Shown here piece after piece: positions 52,493-63,124 of a stretch of DNA of 63,124 nucleotides. Every line of letters starts with the position of its first letter. Position 1 is the stretch's first letter. A model generated the notes under the pieces. That model saw nothing but the letters and a program-made list of their open reading frames with translations, was not told the origin of the DNA and ran no database searches. This stretch comes from Duganella qianjiadongensis (GTDB lineage: Bacteria; Pseudomonadota; Gammaproteobacteria; Burkholderiales; Burkholderiaceae_D): assembly GCF_009857915.1 (NCBI RefSeq), contig NZ_WWCM01000023.1, positions 1-63,124 of the forward strand. Direction: 5' to 3'. Both the position numbers and the translations under genes were made by a program.

Positions 52493-54358
52493 ATGAATCA
52501 ACCCGTCATGGGTGGCGTTGCAGCATTGAACGTCCCAACTTACGTCAAGCAGCAGAAGCTGATCAACTGGGTAGCGGAAATCGCCGCTCTGACCAAGCCG
52601 GCCCGCATCTACTGGTGCGACGGTACGCAGGAAGAGTATGACCGCCTGTGCGGCGAAATGGTCGCCGCCGGCACCATGAAAAAGCTGAATCAGGAACTGC
52701 GTCCCAACTCCTACCTGGCCTGCTCCGATCCTAGCGACGTGGCACGGGTGGAAGACCGCACCTTCATCTGCTCGAAAACCAGAGAAGAAGCCGGCCCGAC
52801 CAATAACTGGATGGCGCCTGCCGAAATGCGCGCGACCCTGAACCCGCTGTTCGATGGCTGCATGGCTGGCCGTACCCTGTACGTCGTGCCATTCTCGATG
52901 GGCCCGCTGGGTTCGCCGATCGCCCACATCGGCGTGGAACTGTCCGATTCGCCTTACGTTGCTGTCAACATGCGCATCATGACCCGCATGGGCAAAGCTG
53001 TGTACGATGTGCTGGGCAGCGACGGCGAGTTCGTGCCATGCGTGCACACCGTGGGCGCACCGCTGGCCGCCGGCCAGAAAGACGTGGCATGGCCTTGCAA
53101 CGCCACCAAATACATCGTGCACTTCCCGGATACCCGTGAAATCTGGTCCTATGGTTCGGGCTACGGCGGCAACGCGCTGCTGGGCAAGAAGTGCTTCGCG
53201 CTGCGTATCGCTTCCAACATGGGCCATCAGGAAGCCCAGAACGGCGGCATGGGCTGGCTGGCAGAACACATGCTGATTCTGGGCGTGGAATCGCCAGAAG
53301 GCAAAAAACACTATGTGGCAGCGGCCTTCCCTTCGGCCTGCGGCAAAACCAACTTCGCCATGCTGATTCCGCCAGCGACCTTCAAGGGCTGGAAGATCAC
53401 CACTATCGGCGACGACATCGCGTGGATCAAACCGGGCGCCGATGGCCGCCTGTATGCGATCAATCCGGAAGCCGGCTACTTCGGCGTGGCGCCGGGCACC
53501 AACACCCGCACCAACTCGAACTGCATGGCGTCGCTGGGTTCGGACACCATCTTCACCAACGTGGCGCTGACCGATGACGGCGATATCTGGTGGGAAGGCC
53601 TGAGCAAGGAAGCCCCGGCCCACCTGATCGACTGGCAGGGCAAGGACTGGACGCCTGCTTCGGGCACCAAAGCGGCGCACCCGAACGCCCGCTTCACCGT
53701 GGCTGCCACCCAGAATCCGGTCATCGATCCGGCATGGGACGATCCGGCTGGCGTGCCGATTTCGGCCTTTATTTTCGGCGGCCGCCGTTCCACCACCGTA
53801 CCGCTGGTCACCGAAGCGCGTAACTGGGTGGAAGGCGTGTACATGGCCGCCACCATGGGTTCGGAAACCACCGCCGCTGCTGCCGGCCAGATGGGCGTGG
53901 TGCGGCGTGATCCGTTCGCCATGCTGCCGTTCATGGGCTACAACATGAGCGACTACTTCCAGCACTGGCTGAACATGGGCGAGAAACTGGGCAAGATCAA
54001 CGCTGCCACCCTGCCGAAAATCTTCTGCGTCAACTGGTTCCGCACCGACGAGCAGGGCCACTTCGTCTGGCCTGGCTTCGGCGACAATATGCGCGTGCTG
54101 AAGTGGATGCTGGAGCGTATCGAAGGCACGGCCGGCGGTATCGAGAACATCTTCGGCACCACCCCGCGCTTCGGCGATCTGAAGTGGGACGGCATTCCGT
54201 TCTCGCCCGAGGAGTTCGAAACCATCACCTCGATCGACAAGGATGCATGGCGCGAAGAACTGGTGCTGCACGAAGAACTGTTCACCAAACTGGCCTACCA
54301 TCTGCCGCAGGAACTGCGCGATGTAAAAGCCGAGCTGGAAAAGCGTCTGGCACGCTAA
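52493..54358 (+). CDS. pckG: Phosphoenolpyruvate carboxykinase (GTP)
   Basis: A 621-residue gluconeogenic enzyme that converts oxaloacetate and GTP to PEP, GDP and CO2. FPSACGKTNFAML holds the P-loop and active-site Cys283; GDDIAWI and the N-terminal ARIYWCDGTQEEYD are typical of the GTP class. GGAGGTAGT before ATG is a very strong ribosome site, and codon use is optimised. Confidence 0.97.
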   Translation: MNQPVMGGVAALNVPTYVKQQKLINWVAEIAALTKPARIYWCDGTQEEYDRLCGEMVAAGTMKKLNQELRPNSYLACSDPSDVARVEDRTFICSKTREEAGPTNNWMAPAEMRATLNPLFDGCMAGRTLYVVPFSMGPLGSPIAHIGVELSDSPYVAVNMRIMTRMGKAVYDVLGSDGEFVPCVHTVGAPLAAGQKDVAWPCNATKYIVHFPDTREIWSYGSGYGGNALLGKKCFALRIASNMGHQEAQNGGMGWLAEHMLILGVESPEGKKHYVAAAFPSACGKTNFAMLIPPATFKGWKITTIGDDIAWIKPGADGRLYAINPEAGYFGVAPGTNTRTNSNCMASLGSDTIFTNVALTDDGDIWWEGLSKEAPAHLIDWQGKDWTPASGTKAAHPNARFTVAATQNPVIDPAWDDPAGVPISAFIFGGRRSTTVPLVTEARNWVEGVYMAATMGSETTAAAAGQMGVVRRDPFAMLPFMGYNMSDYFQHWLNMGEKLGKINAATLPKIFCVNWFRTDEQGHFVWPGFGDNMRVLKWMLERIEGTAGGIENIFGTTPRFGDLKWDGIPFSPEEFETITSIDKDAWREELVLHEELFTKLAYHLPQELRDVKAELEKRLAR

Positions 54359-54365
54359 TCGACTG

Positions 54366-54390
54366 AACGGGGCCGCTGGCCCCGTTTTTT
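54366..54390 (+). terminator. Terminator of pckG
   Basis: Stem AACGGGGCC / GGCCCCGTT, loop GCT, six T. Confidence 0.93.
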
Positions 54391-54510
54391 ATTACGGGGC
54401 AGGTATTCTGCAGCTCATCCCCGGAAATTTACATTTCGTCACATCCCGGCTGCGTGCGCCGGCCGGCTCGCTTACAGTACAGGCTCACCACTTTACCGAT
54501 AGGTCCGACT

Positions 54511-56313
54511 ATGATGAATGTAACTTCCCGCATCGGCGTTGCCAGCGCCCTGCTGTTCTCCCTGATGCTGGGCGCAGCCCATGCCGAAGCGCCTGATCTG
54601 GCTGCGCGCCGCGATGCGCTCAACCAGCTGATCAAGGAGCAGTGGGAATACTCGATGAAGAACAGCCCCGAGTGGGCTTCACTGCTGGGCGACAAGCGGT
54701 ATAACGACAAGTGGTCGGACTTTTCGCAGGCCGGCATCGAGGCGGATCTGAAGAAATCGGCGGATTTCCTTAAGCGCTTCGAAGCCATCGACACTGCCGG
54801 CTTCCCGCTACAGGAACAGCTGAACCGCGAACTGATGCTGCGCCAGCTGCGCGAGAGCGTGGCCGGGGCCCGTTTCAAGGACTGGGAGATGCCGCTGGCG
54901 CAGAATTCCGGCATCCACATCGATCTGCCGCAAATCGTTTCGGCCCTGCCGTTTGAAACCGTTAAGGATTACGAAGACTACATCGCCCGTCTGCATGCGC
55001 TGCCCAAGCTGTTCGAGCAGACCCGCATCCAGATGGAAAAAGGCGTGCAGGACAAGCTGATGCCGCCCAAATTCCTGATCCCGAAAATCGTCAAGCAGTG
55101 CGAAGATGTAGCTGCCATGAAGCCGGCCGATTCGCCATTTGCCCAGCCGATCAAGACCTTCCCTAAAGATTTCTCCGCGGCCGACAAGGCCCGTCTGAGC
55201 AAGGCCATACTGGGCGCGATCCTGCAAGACGTGACGCCGTCGTACAAGAAACTGGCGCAGTACACCAAAACCCGCTACCTGCCCCATGGCCGCACGGAAG
55301 TAGGCATGTGGTCGCTGCCCGATGGCGAGGCACGCTACACCTTCAAGGCCAACTCGTCGACCACCACCACCATGACGCCGGAGCAGATCCACCAGCTGGG
55401 CCTGTCGGAAGTGGCGCGCATCGAAGCGCAGATGCTGGCGACGGCGCAGAAGCTCGGCTACAAGGATCTGAAGAGCTTCAACAAGGCAGTGGAAGAAAAC
55501 CCTGAGCTGCATCCGAAATCGCGTCAGGAAATCCTCGACCTGTACCAGAAATATACCGACCAGATGTACACCCAGCTGCCGCAGCAGTTCGGCGTACTGC
55601 CTAAAGGTAAAGTGGAAATCCGTCCGGTGGAAGAGTTCCGCGAAAAAGGCGCTTCCGGTGCGGCCTACATGACCGGTTCGCCCGATGGCAAGCGGCCGGG
55701 CCGCGTGATGGTGAACACGGGCGACTTCGAGAAGCGCTCCACCATCAGCATCGAAACCACGGCGCTGCACGAAGGCGTGCCGGGCCACCACATGCAGCTG
55801 ACCATAGCGCAGGAAATCGACGGCCTGCCGAATTTCCGCCAGCAGGGCAATTACACGGCCTATGCGGAAGGCTGGGCGCTGTACTCGGAACGTCTGGGCG
55901 AGGAGCTGGGCTTCTACAGCAACCCGTACAGCTACTACGGCCACCTGCAGGATGAAATGCTGCGCGCCATCCGTCTGGTGGTCGATACGGGCCTGCACTA
56001 CAAGAAGTGGAACCGCCAGCAGGTGGTGGACTTCTTCCACGACCACTCCGGTATCGAGGAAGTGGAAGTGCAGAGCGAGACGGATCGCTACATCGTCTGG
56101 CCCGGTCAGGCGCTGGGCTACAAGATCGGCCAGCTGAAGATACTGGAACTGCGCGACTACGCCCGCAAGGAACTGGGCAGCAGCTTCGATATCCGCCAGT
56201 TCCACGATCAGGTCTTGGGCGCCGGTGCGCTGCCGATGGATGTGCTGGAAACCCATATCAAGGACTGGGTTAGCGCCGAGAAGGCCAAGCAGAACCGCGT
56301 CAGCATGCAATAA
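54511..56313 (+). CDS. DUF885 family putative zinc peptidase, exported
   Basis: A 600-residue protein with a signal peptide (ends AHA). HEGVPGHHMQLTIAQE starts at residue 420, the full HE..PGHH signature, and GWALYSERLGEELGFY follows with the likely third ligand Glu. It is a paralogue of the protein at 574-2592 but lacks the Lys/Ser/His linker. ATG 54511 is preceded by AGG; the frame opens at 54454. Convergent with uvrA, with a terminator between. Confidence 0.88.
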   Translation: MMNVTSRIGVASALLFSLMLGAAHAEAPDLAARRDALNQLIKEQWEYSMKNSPEWASLLGDKRYNDKWSDFSQAGIEADLKKSADFLKRFEAIDTAGFPLQEQLNRELMLRQLRESVAGARFKDWEMPLAQNSGIHIDLPQIVSALPFETVKDYEDYIARLHALPKLFEQTRIQMEKGVQDKLMPPKFLIPKIVKQCEDVAAMKPADSPFAQPIKTFPKDFSAADKARLSKAILGAILQDVTPSYKKLAQYTKTRYLPHGRTEVGMWSLPDGEARYTFKANSSTTTTMTPEQIHQLGLSEVARIEAQMLATAQKLGYKDLKSFNKAVEENPELHPKSRQEILDLYQKYTDQMYTQLPQQFGVLPKGKVEIRPVEEFREKGASGAAYMTGSPDGKRPGRVMVNTGDFEKRSTISIETTALHEGVPGHHMQLTIAQEIDGLPNFRQQGNYTAYAEGWALYSERLGEELGFYSNPYSYYGHLQDEMLRAIRLVVDTGLHYKKWNRQQVVDFFHDHSGIEEVEVQSETDRYIVWPGQALGYKIGQLKILELRDYARKELGSSFDIRQFHDQVLGAGALPMDVLETHIKDWVSAEKAKQNRVSMQ

Positions 56314-56331
56314 GCGGTAGCTGGAATAAGC

Positions 56332-56368
56332 AACGCCCGCGCTGCAGTTTGCAGGCGGGCGTTTTTAT
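56332..56368. terminator. Terminator between the DUF885 gene and uvrA
   Basis: Outer stem AACGCCCGC / GCGGGCGTT, inner stem CTGC/GCAG, T run on the plus strand. It stops the DUF885 transcript and may also serve uvrA, though the minus strand has only a short T run. Confidence 0.8.
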
Positions 56369-56383
56369 TTCAGGGGACAACGC

Positions 56384-59245
<2,862 letters not shown>

Positions 59246-59334
59246 GTTCTGCCTTTCGGGGTCAACCCGATACTATAGCTGGGTTTGATTATCTGCGCCG
59301 ACCTTGCGCCAGATCGACATTTGAATAGCTTATA

Positions 59335-59350
59335 CTGTATATAATACCAG
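59335..59350. promoter_or_regulatory. LexA box in the uvrA/ssb intergenic region
   Basis: CTGTATATAATACCAG fits CTG-N10-CAG. It lies 90 bp upstream of uvrA and 144 bp upstream of ssb, so it may serve both as in E. coli. Confidence 0.8.
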
Positions 59351-59428
59351 TATTTCATTGCGCTGTTTCAATTCTGCGTCCAGCCTGCCGTGGGTCTACT
59401 AAATCTGCCGCAGGGACGGTCGGTGCTC

Positions 59429-59434
59429 TATAAT
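59429..59434 (+). promoter_or_regulatory. -10 element of the ssb promoter
   Basis: TATAAT 60 bp before the ssb start; the -35 region 17 bases upstream (TGCCGC) is poor. Confidence 0.5.
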
Positions 59435-59493
59435 CGTCGTTTAGCTAAAATTTGCCCAAAAGTCAGGGCGGTCGAACTTCAGGAGTTTTATAC

Positions 59494-59997
59494 ATGGCAT
59501 CTGTCAACAAAGTGATCATCGTCGGCAATCTGGGCCGCGATCCGGAAATCCGCTACATGCCTAGCGGTGATGCGATTGCGAATATCGCAGTGGCAACGTC
59601 GTATCGTTCGAAAGACCGCAACACGGGCGAGCAGAAAGAGTTGACGGAGTGGCACCGTATTTCCTTCTTCGGCCGTCTGGCCGAGATCGTGGGCCAGTAC
59701 CTGAAAAAAGGTTCCTCGGTGTACGTGGAAGGCCGTCTGCAAACCCGTAAATACACGGACAAAGACGGGGTAGAACGCTACGCAACCGATATCATCGCCG
59801 AACAGATGCAGATGCTCGGTGGCCGTCAGGGTATGGGCGGTGGCGACGGCATGGACGACGGCGGCTACGAAGCGCCACCACAGCGTCAGGCACCGGCACC
59901 GCGTCCGCAGATGGCGCCACCGGCAGCGGCTGCACCACGTCCGGCACCACGCCCGGCGCCGAACTTCTCGGACATGGATGACGACATTCCGTTCTAA
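59494..59997 (+). CDS. ssb: Single-stranded DNA-binding protein
   Basis: A 167-residue OB-fold protein. MASVNKVIIVGNLGRDPEIRY, W..I.FFGRLAE and the acidic tip DMDDDIPF are all present. The linker is Gly-, Pro- and Ala-rich. AGGAGTTTTATAC before ATG is a good ribosome site. The frame opens upstream at 59452. Confidence 0.98.
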   Translation: MASVNKVIIVGNLGRDPEIRYMPSGDAIANIAVATSYRSKDRNTGEQKELTEWHRISFFGRLAEIVGQYLKKGSSVYVEGRLQTRKYTDKDGVERYATDIIAEQMQMLGGRQGMGGGDGMDDGGYEAPPQRQAPAPRPQMAPPAAAAPRPAPRPAPNFSDMDDDIPF

Positions 59998-60026
59998 TAG
60001 GCACTTTAGGAGACTGTAACTAGTGA

Positions 60027-60058
60027 GCCTGTAGCCCTCGTGGTTACAGGCTTTTTTT
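60027..60058 (+). terminator. Terminator of ssb
   Basis: Stem GCCTGTAGCC / GGTTACAGGC (one G-U pair), loop CTCGT, seven T. Confidence 0.93.
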
Positions 60059-60122
60059 GTTTACATTTTTTATACGTCGAGTTATCGTTTTCCGAACTAA
60101 GCACTTCTGAAAGTGTCAATAA

Positions 60123-61397
60123 ATGGCGGAGCGCTATACGATTAGGACTTCGGTTTTTGAGTCAGGTGAACGTTTCCCATTGCTTGTAGATTTCTATTCC
60201 GGCGTTCCTTTATTCGACCCCACAGTCTTCACTCTTACCGAGTTCCGAGCGCGCAACCGAGCGAGCGCTACTATTGATCAGGTGCTACGCGCTTTAAAGG
60301 TGTTTCTGCTTTTCTGCGACAAGTATCAAATAGACATGGAAGAGCGCATGCTCGAAGGACGGATGCTGGAACTGGGCGAACTCGATGCCTTAGTGCAATT
60401 GTGCCGCCTTCCAATAACTGATATCGAGACTCAGAGCGATGCTAGTTCGCCTGTACCCGTGCGTGAGGTTGTTTGTCTCGAAAGATACCGAGCTAAAGCA
60501 AAGAAAGGTCTGCCGGAAGTTGGTGGCGACTCCGCTGGTGTGCGGATAAGGTACATTAAACAGTTTATTGGTTGGTTAGCTGACAGACGTCTGCTGAGTT
60601 GGAATGCTCATCATCCTTCGCGTGCCGCACTTCTCAATGCGAGGGGCATTGTGATTCACGGTTTAGCTGCCCGTATTCCTACAGGAAAGGGACGGAACAA
60701 GACCCGAAGCCGTAGAGCGCTTGACGAGCTCATACAGGAGCGTCTCTGGCAAATAGTCGATGTCAATTCACCGGAGAATCCGTGGGAAGGGAGTCACGCC
60801 AGAATTCGAAATGAGCTCATCGTCCGATGGTTCATGGGGCTAGGTATCCGCCGAGGAGAGCTTCTTGGTATAAGAATTACCGATGTGGATTTCCGGGCGA
60901 ATGAAGTATTTATCGCGCGACGCGCGGATGATCCAAACGACCCGCGCGTCCAACAGCCCAATGCTAAGACGGCTGATCGCCTTCTGCCTATTAGTGACGA
61001 TTTAGCGCAACGGACGCGTAAATACATTTTTGAGGAGCGACGCTCCTTCTCCAAGGCGCGCATGCACGGATTCCTCTTTGTCGCAAATGGCGGGGCGCCG
61101 CTTTCATTGCGCGGGTTGAACAGGATATTCGAAGTGTTGTGTACTAAACATTCTGGGTTGCCGAATATATTTCCGCACCTGTTCCGGCACACGAACAACC
61201 ACAATTTCTCCAAGCTCGCCGATGAACAAAATATGGATCCGGAAAAAGAGAAGAAGACTCGGTCTCAATTGATGGGATGGTCAGAGACGTCTGGCACAGC
61301 CGAGACTTATACCCGGCGGGAAATCGAGAGAAAAGCCCGAGAGGCCTCGTTGCAACTCCAGAATACGATGGCGAGAATGCAAAATGACAGTGAGTAA
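60123..61397 (+). CDS. Tyrosine recombinase, first of a three-gene block
   Basis: A 424-residue site-specific recombinase. Catalytic residues: Arg in GIRRGELLG (about 244), Lys282 in QPNAKTADR, HLFRH at 352-356, and nucleophile Tyr396 in AETYTRRE. The N-terminal core-binding domain is less conserved. AT-richer than all genes to its left. The stop overlaps the next gene by 14 bases. It resembles TnpA of Tn554-type elements, but the exact family needs a database search. Confidence 0.88.
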   Translation: MAERYTIRTSVFESGERFPLLVDFYSGVPLFDPTVFTLTEFRARNRASATIDQVLRALKVFLLFCDKYQIDMEERMLEGRMLELGELDALVQLCRLPITDIETQSDASSPVPVREVVCLERYRAKAKKGLPEVGGDSAGVRIRYIKQFIGWLADRRLLSWNAHHPSRAALLNARGIVIHGLAARIPTGKGRNKTRSRRALDELIQERLWQIVDVNSPENPWEGSHARIRNELIVRWFMGLGIRRGELLGIRITDVDFRANEVFIARRADDPNDPRVQQPNAKTADRLLPISDDLAQRTRKYIFEERRSFSKARMHGFLFVANGGAPLSLRGLNRIFEVLCTKHSGLPNIFPHLFRHTNNHNFSKLADEQNMDPEKEKKTRSQLMGWSETSGTAETYTRREIERKAREASLQLQNTMARMQNDSE

Positions 61398-62934
61398 TAC
61401 TACTTCAGCGCCCGAGCTGCTTTATACAGGCACTCTTCCGGAAATTGCAAAGGCACGCGGAGGGTCTTTGTTTCTGCCACAGCACGACTTTTGGGAGCTG
61501 AGAGAGGGGACGCATCAATTAATGCTTCACTTCGACGAGTTGCCCGAGCTTGAGTTTGGATTCAAGAATTCATTCAAAGCAGTGTTGCTATGGTACGCAC
61601 AAAATAAGTCAACTCGGCACCTTGCCAATATGTTTTATCGTAGTAAGAGCTTGTTTTTATTCAAGAAAAATACCACTAATAAGCCGATATTCGAAATTAC
61701 GGACCTTGATCTTTTGAATTATAAGAGTTTCATCGGGGAACATAAGCAATGGTATCTAAGTTCTCTGTCAGGGTTTCTCCAGCAATGGGCAAGGCTTGGT
61801 TTGATTGGTATCTCGGATAGCGCAATTGCTCTTTTTCGGCAAATACGATTGAAGGGCAACGAGAAGGGAGCTTCCACGGCCACAATGGATCCGATTAATG
61901 GACCATTAACGGCATTTGAACTTGAGGCACTTCAAACGGCGCTCAACGCCGCCTATGCTCGGCATGACGTCAGCATGGAAGAGTATGTGCTTTGTTGGTT
62001 AGTGATGATGCTAGGCCAGCGGCCAACGCAGTACGCTGCGCTAAAGATCCGCGACGTTGTTATTGTGCATGAGAAGGATGGTTCAACAACCTATTCGTTG
62101 AGGATGCCTAGGGCGAAAAGACGTGATAGTGACGCACGAGGTGAATTTAAGGATCGTGTGCTGACTCCTGAGATCGGGTTACTGGTCGCCCAATATGTTC
62201 ACAAGGCTCTGACAAATTTTGCTGGATTGCTCGATGATCCTCTTGATGCTCCGCTGTTTGCTGGAGACCTAGTCGAGGGCGCGATTGCCGGATATGAGTT
62301 TCACCAGACGTCTGCACAAATCGGAAACAAGCTTAATGCCGTCATGAGACGGCTTGGAGTCATTTCGGAGCGGACCGGTGACTTCATTCATATCGGATCG
62401 AAGAGATTTCGTCAGACAGTGGGGACACGTGCGGCGGAAGAGGGGCACGGTGAGCTGATAATAGCTGAACTGCTTGATCATTCTGATACGCAAAATGTTG
62501 GGGTTTATGTGCGTTCGACCCCGGCTATTGTGGAACGCATCGACCAGGCAGTCGCGATGCAGCTTGCTCCACTTGCCCAAGCGTTTGCCGGTAAACTTAT
62601 TGACGGCCCATCCGAGGCTTCTAGGCCTGACGATCCAGCCAGCCAGATTCGTGCTCCTGCCATTATCGGAAAAATCGATGCGATGTCCAGTTGCGGTAGG
62701 CATGGATTCTGTGGATTTCTCAAACCAGTTGCCTGCTACACCTGTAACAGTTTTGAACCATGGTTGGATGGTCCGCATGATAGGGTTTTAGAGTACCTAA
62801 TTTCGGAGCGGGAGCGGTTGATGGCTGCAGGCGATGTTCGAATCGCGTCAATTAACGACCGCGCTATCCTCGCGGTTGCAGAAGTCATTCAGCTTTGCAA
62901 GACTGTGCGTAATCGGGGTGCTACCCATGACTAA
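61384..62934 (+). CDS. Tyrosine recombinase with C-terminal Cys cluster, second of the block
   Basis: A 516-residue recombinase with Arg213 in GQRPTQYAAL, Lys in the PRAKRRD loop, KRFRQT (340-345, Lys in place of the usual His), His366 in LLDHSD and Tyr375 in VGVYVRST. C437-x5-C443-x7-C451-x2-C454, then FEPWLDGPHDRVLEYLISERER, is the zinc-finger-like tail known from TnpB-type recombinases. Starts inside the first recombinase gene and is itself overlapped by a third ATG. Confidence 0.88.
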   Translation: MTVSNTTSAPELLYTGTLPEIAKARGGSLFLPQHDFWELREGTHQLMLHFDELPELEFGFKNSFKAVLLWYAQNKSTRHLANMFYRSKSLFLFKKNTTNKPIFEITDLDLLNYKSFIGEHKQWYLSSLSGFLQQWARLGLIGISDSAIALFRQIRLKGNEKGASTATMDPINGPLTAFELEALQTALNAAYARHDVSMEEYVLCWLVMMLGQRPTQYAALKIRDVVIVHEKDGSTTYSLRMPRAKRRDSDARGEFKDRVLTPEIGLLVAQYVHKALTNFAGLLDDPLDAPLFAGDLVEGAIAGYEFHQTSAQIGNKLNAVMRRLGVISERTGDFIHIGSKRFRQTVGTRAAEEGHGELIIAELLDHSDTQNVGVYVRSTPAIVERIDQAVAMQLAPLAQAFAGKLIDGPSEASRPDDPASQIRAPAIIGKIDAMSSCGRHGFCGFLKPVACYTCNSFEPWLDGPHDRVLEYLISERERLMAAGDVRIASINDRAILAVAEVIQLCKTVRNRGATHD

Positions 62935-62998
62935 TATCGTCACCTTTGTGCCCCAAACTGACGTGGATGCGAAAGTTAATCTGGCTGGCTTCATTGAT
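62927..62998 (+). pseudogene. Third gene of the recombinase block, cut by an insertion sequence
   Basis: ATG 62927 lies within the last codons of the second recombinase gene (8-base overlap), as expected for a coupled third gene. Only 24 codons remain (MTNIVTFVPQTDVDAKVNLAG...) before the first base of the IS3-family element at 62999, which supplies an immediate TGA. The rest of the gene should lie beyond the far end of the element. Confidence 0.65.
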
Positions 62999-63124
62999 TG
63001 AACCGTTCCGGGATTTTGAGAGGCCCCGTGGTGTGAGTCAGACCGGGATGGCTTGACCGGAAAGTTGACGATAGTAATTCATTTCAGCTTCAGCAGGCGG
63101 GATATGGCCAATCGATTCCAGCAA
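62999..63124 (-). mobile_element. IS3-family insertion sequence, one end
   Basis: The outer end reads TGAACCGTTCCGGGATTTTG, in the style of IS3-family terminal repeats, and the transposase C-terminus follows inward. The element continues past the window. Confidence 0.7.
63038..63124 (-). CDS. IS3-family transposase (OrfB), C-terminal fragment
   Basis: 28 residues remain, with ESIGHIPPAEAEMNYYRQ, close to the usual end of IS3-group DDE transposases (IG.(I/V)PPAE.E..YY). It reads off the right edge of the window, so the DDE core is not visible. Confidence 0.75.
   Translation of the reverse strand: MLESIGHIPPAEAEMNYYRQLSGQAIPV

Overview
The window looks like a chromosomal stretch of a GC-rich betaproteobacterium in Burkholderiales, most like the Oxalobacteraceae (Massilia, Duganella, Janthinobacterium). 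This is inferred from protein character: GTP-type PEP carboxykinase, RdgC, the hemE-priA neighbourhood, ArgP, a cache/chemoreceptor pair, and a giant secreted-type repeat protein. No rRNA is present to place it more finely. Nearly all genes are intact housekeeping or envelope genes with GC-rich codon use. The two edges are different: both end inside insertion sequences, and the last 3 kb is clearly more AT-rich.

Layout. 1-454: the end of an IS256-type element cuts a small coiled-coil gene. 574-8842 (minus strand): a DUF885 peptidase-like protein, a large SNF2-type helicase and an S9 peptidase; the last two form a tight operon. 8966-12855: hemE and priA flank an AT-rich intergenic region of about 730 bp that holds many DnaA boxes in two repeated modules, a candidate replication-origin-like region. 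12866-21420: ArgP, a degenerate HD-GYP protein, Rep helicase, a cache protein with a chemoreceptor, SlyX and small SRPBCC and heme-degrading-domain proteins. 21648-29074: two tandem M3 (Dcp-like) peptidases, two small proteins and YgiQ. 29288-36083: an RCC1-repeat lipoprotein, a periplasmic-binding/PAS/GGDEF/EAL sensor, and ahpC-ahpF. 36606-39572: AI-2E-type permease, cNMP-binding protein, tRNA-Val and tRNA-Asp, and a solute-binding protein. 39699-41816: dinB under a LexA box, then rdgC.

41995-49728 encodes a 2577-residue protein made almost wholly of about 290 octapeptide repeats. These are organised into a higher-order unit of about 220 residues, and the protein ends in a calcium-loop domain. 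It is the most unusual coding sequence here. 49739-59997 holds an asparaginase-domain protein, an unknown protein, a 2-hydroxyacid dehydrogenase, pckG, a second DUF885 protein, and the divergent uvrA/ssb pair sharing a LexA box. 60123-62998 is a block of overlapping tyrosine recombinase genes of the Tn554/three-recombinase type inserted just after the ssb terminator. Its third gene is cut after 24 codons by an IS3-family element that runs off the window.

How the genes fit together. DNA replication and repair is over-represented (priA, rep, dinB, rdgC, uvrA, ssb, the SNF2 helicase), with visible SOS control at dinB and at uvrA/ssb. c-di-GMP and chemotaxis signalling, peroxide defence (ahpCF) and peptide turnover (three peptidase families) make up most of the rest.
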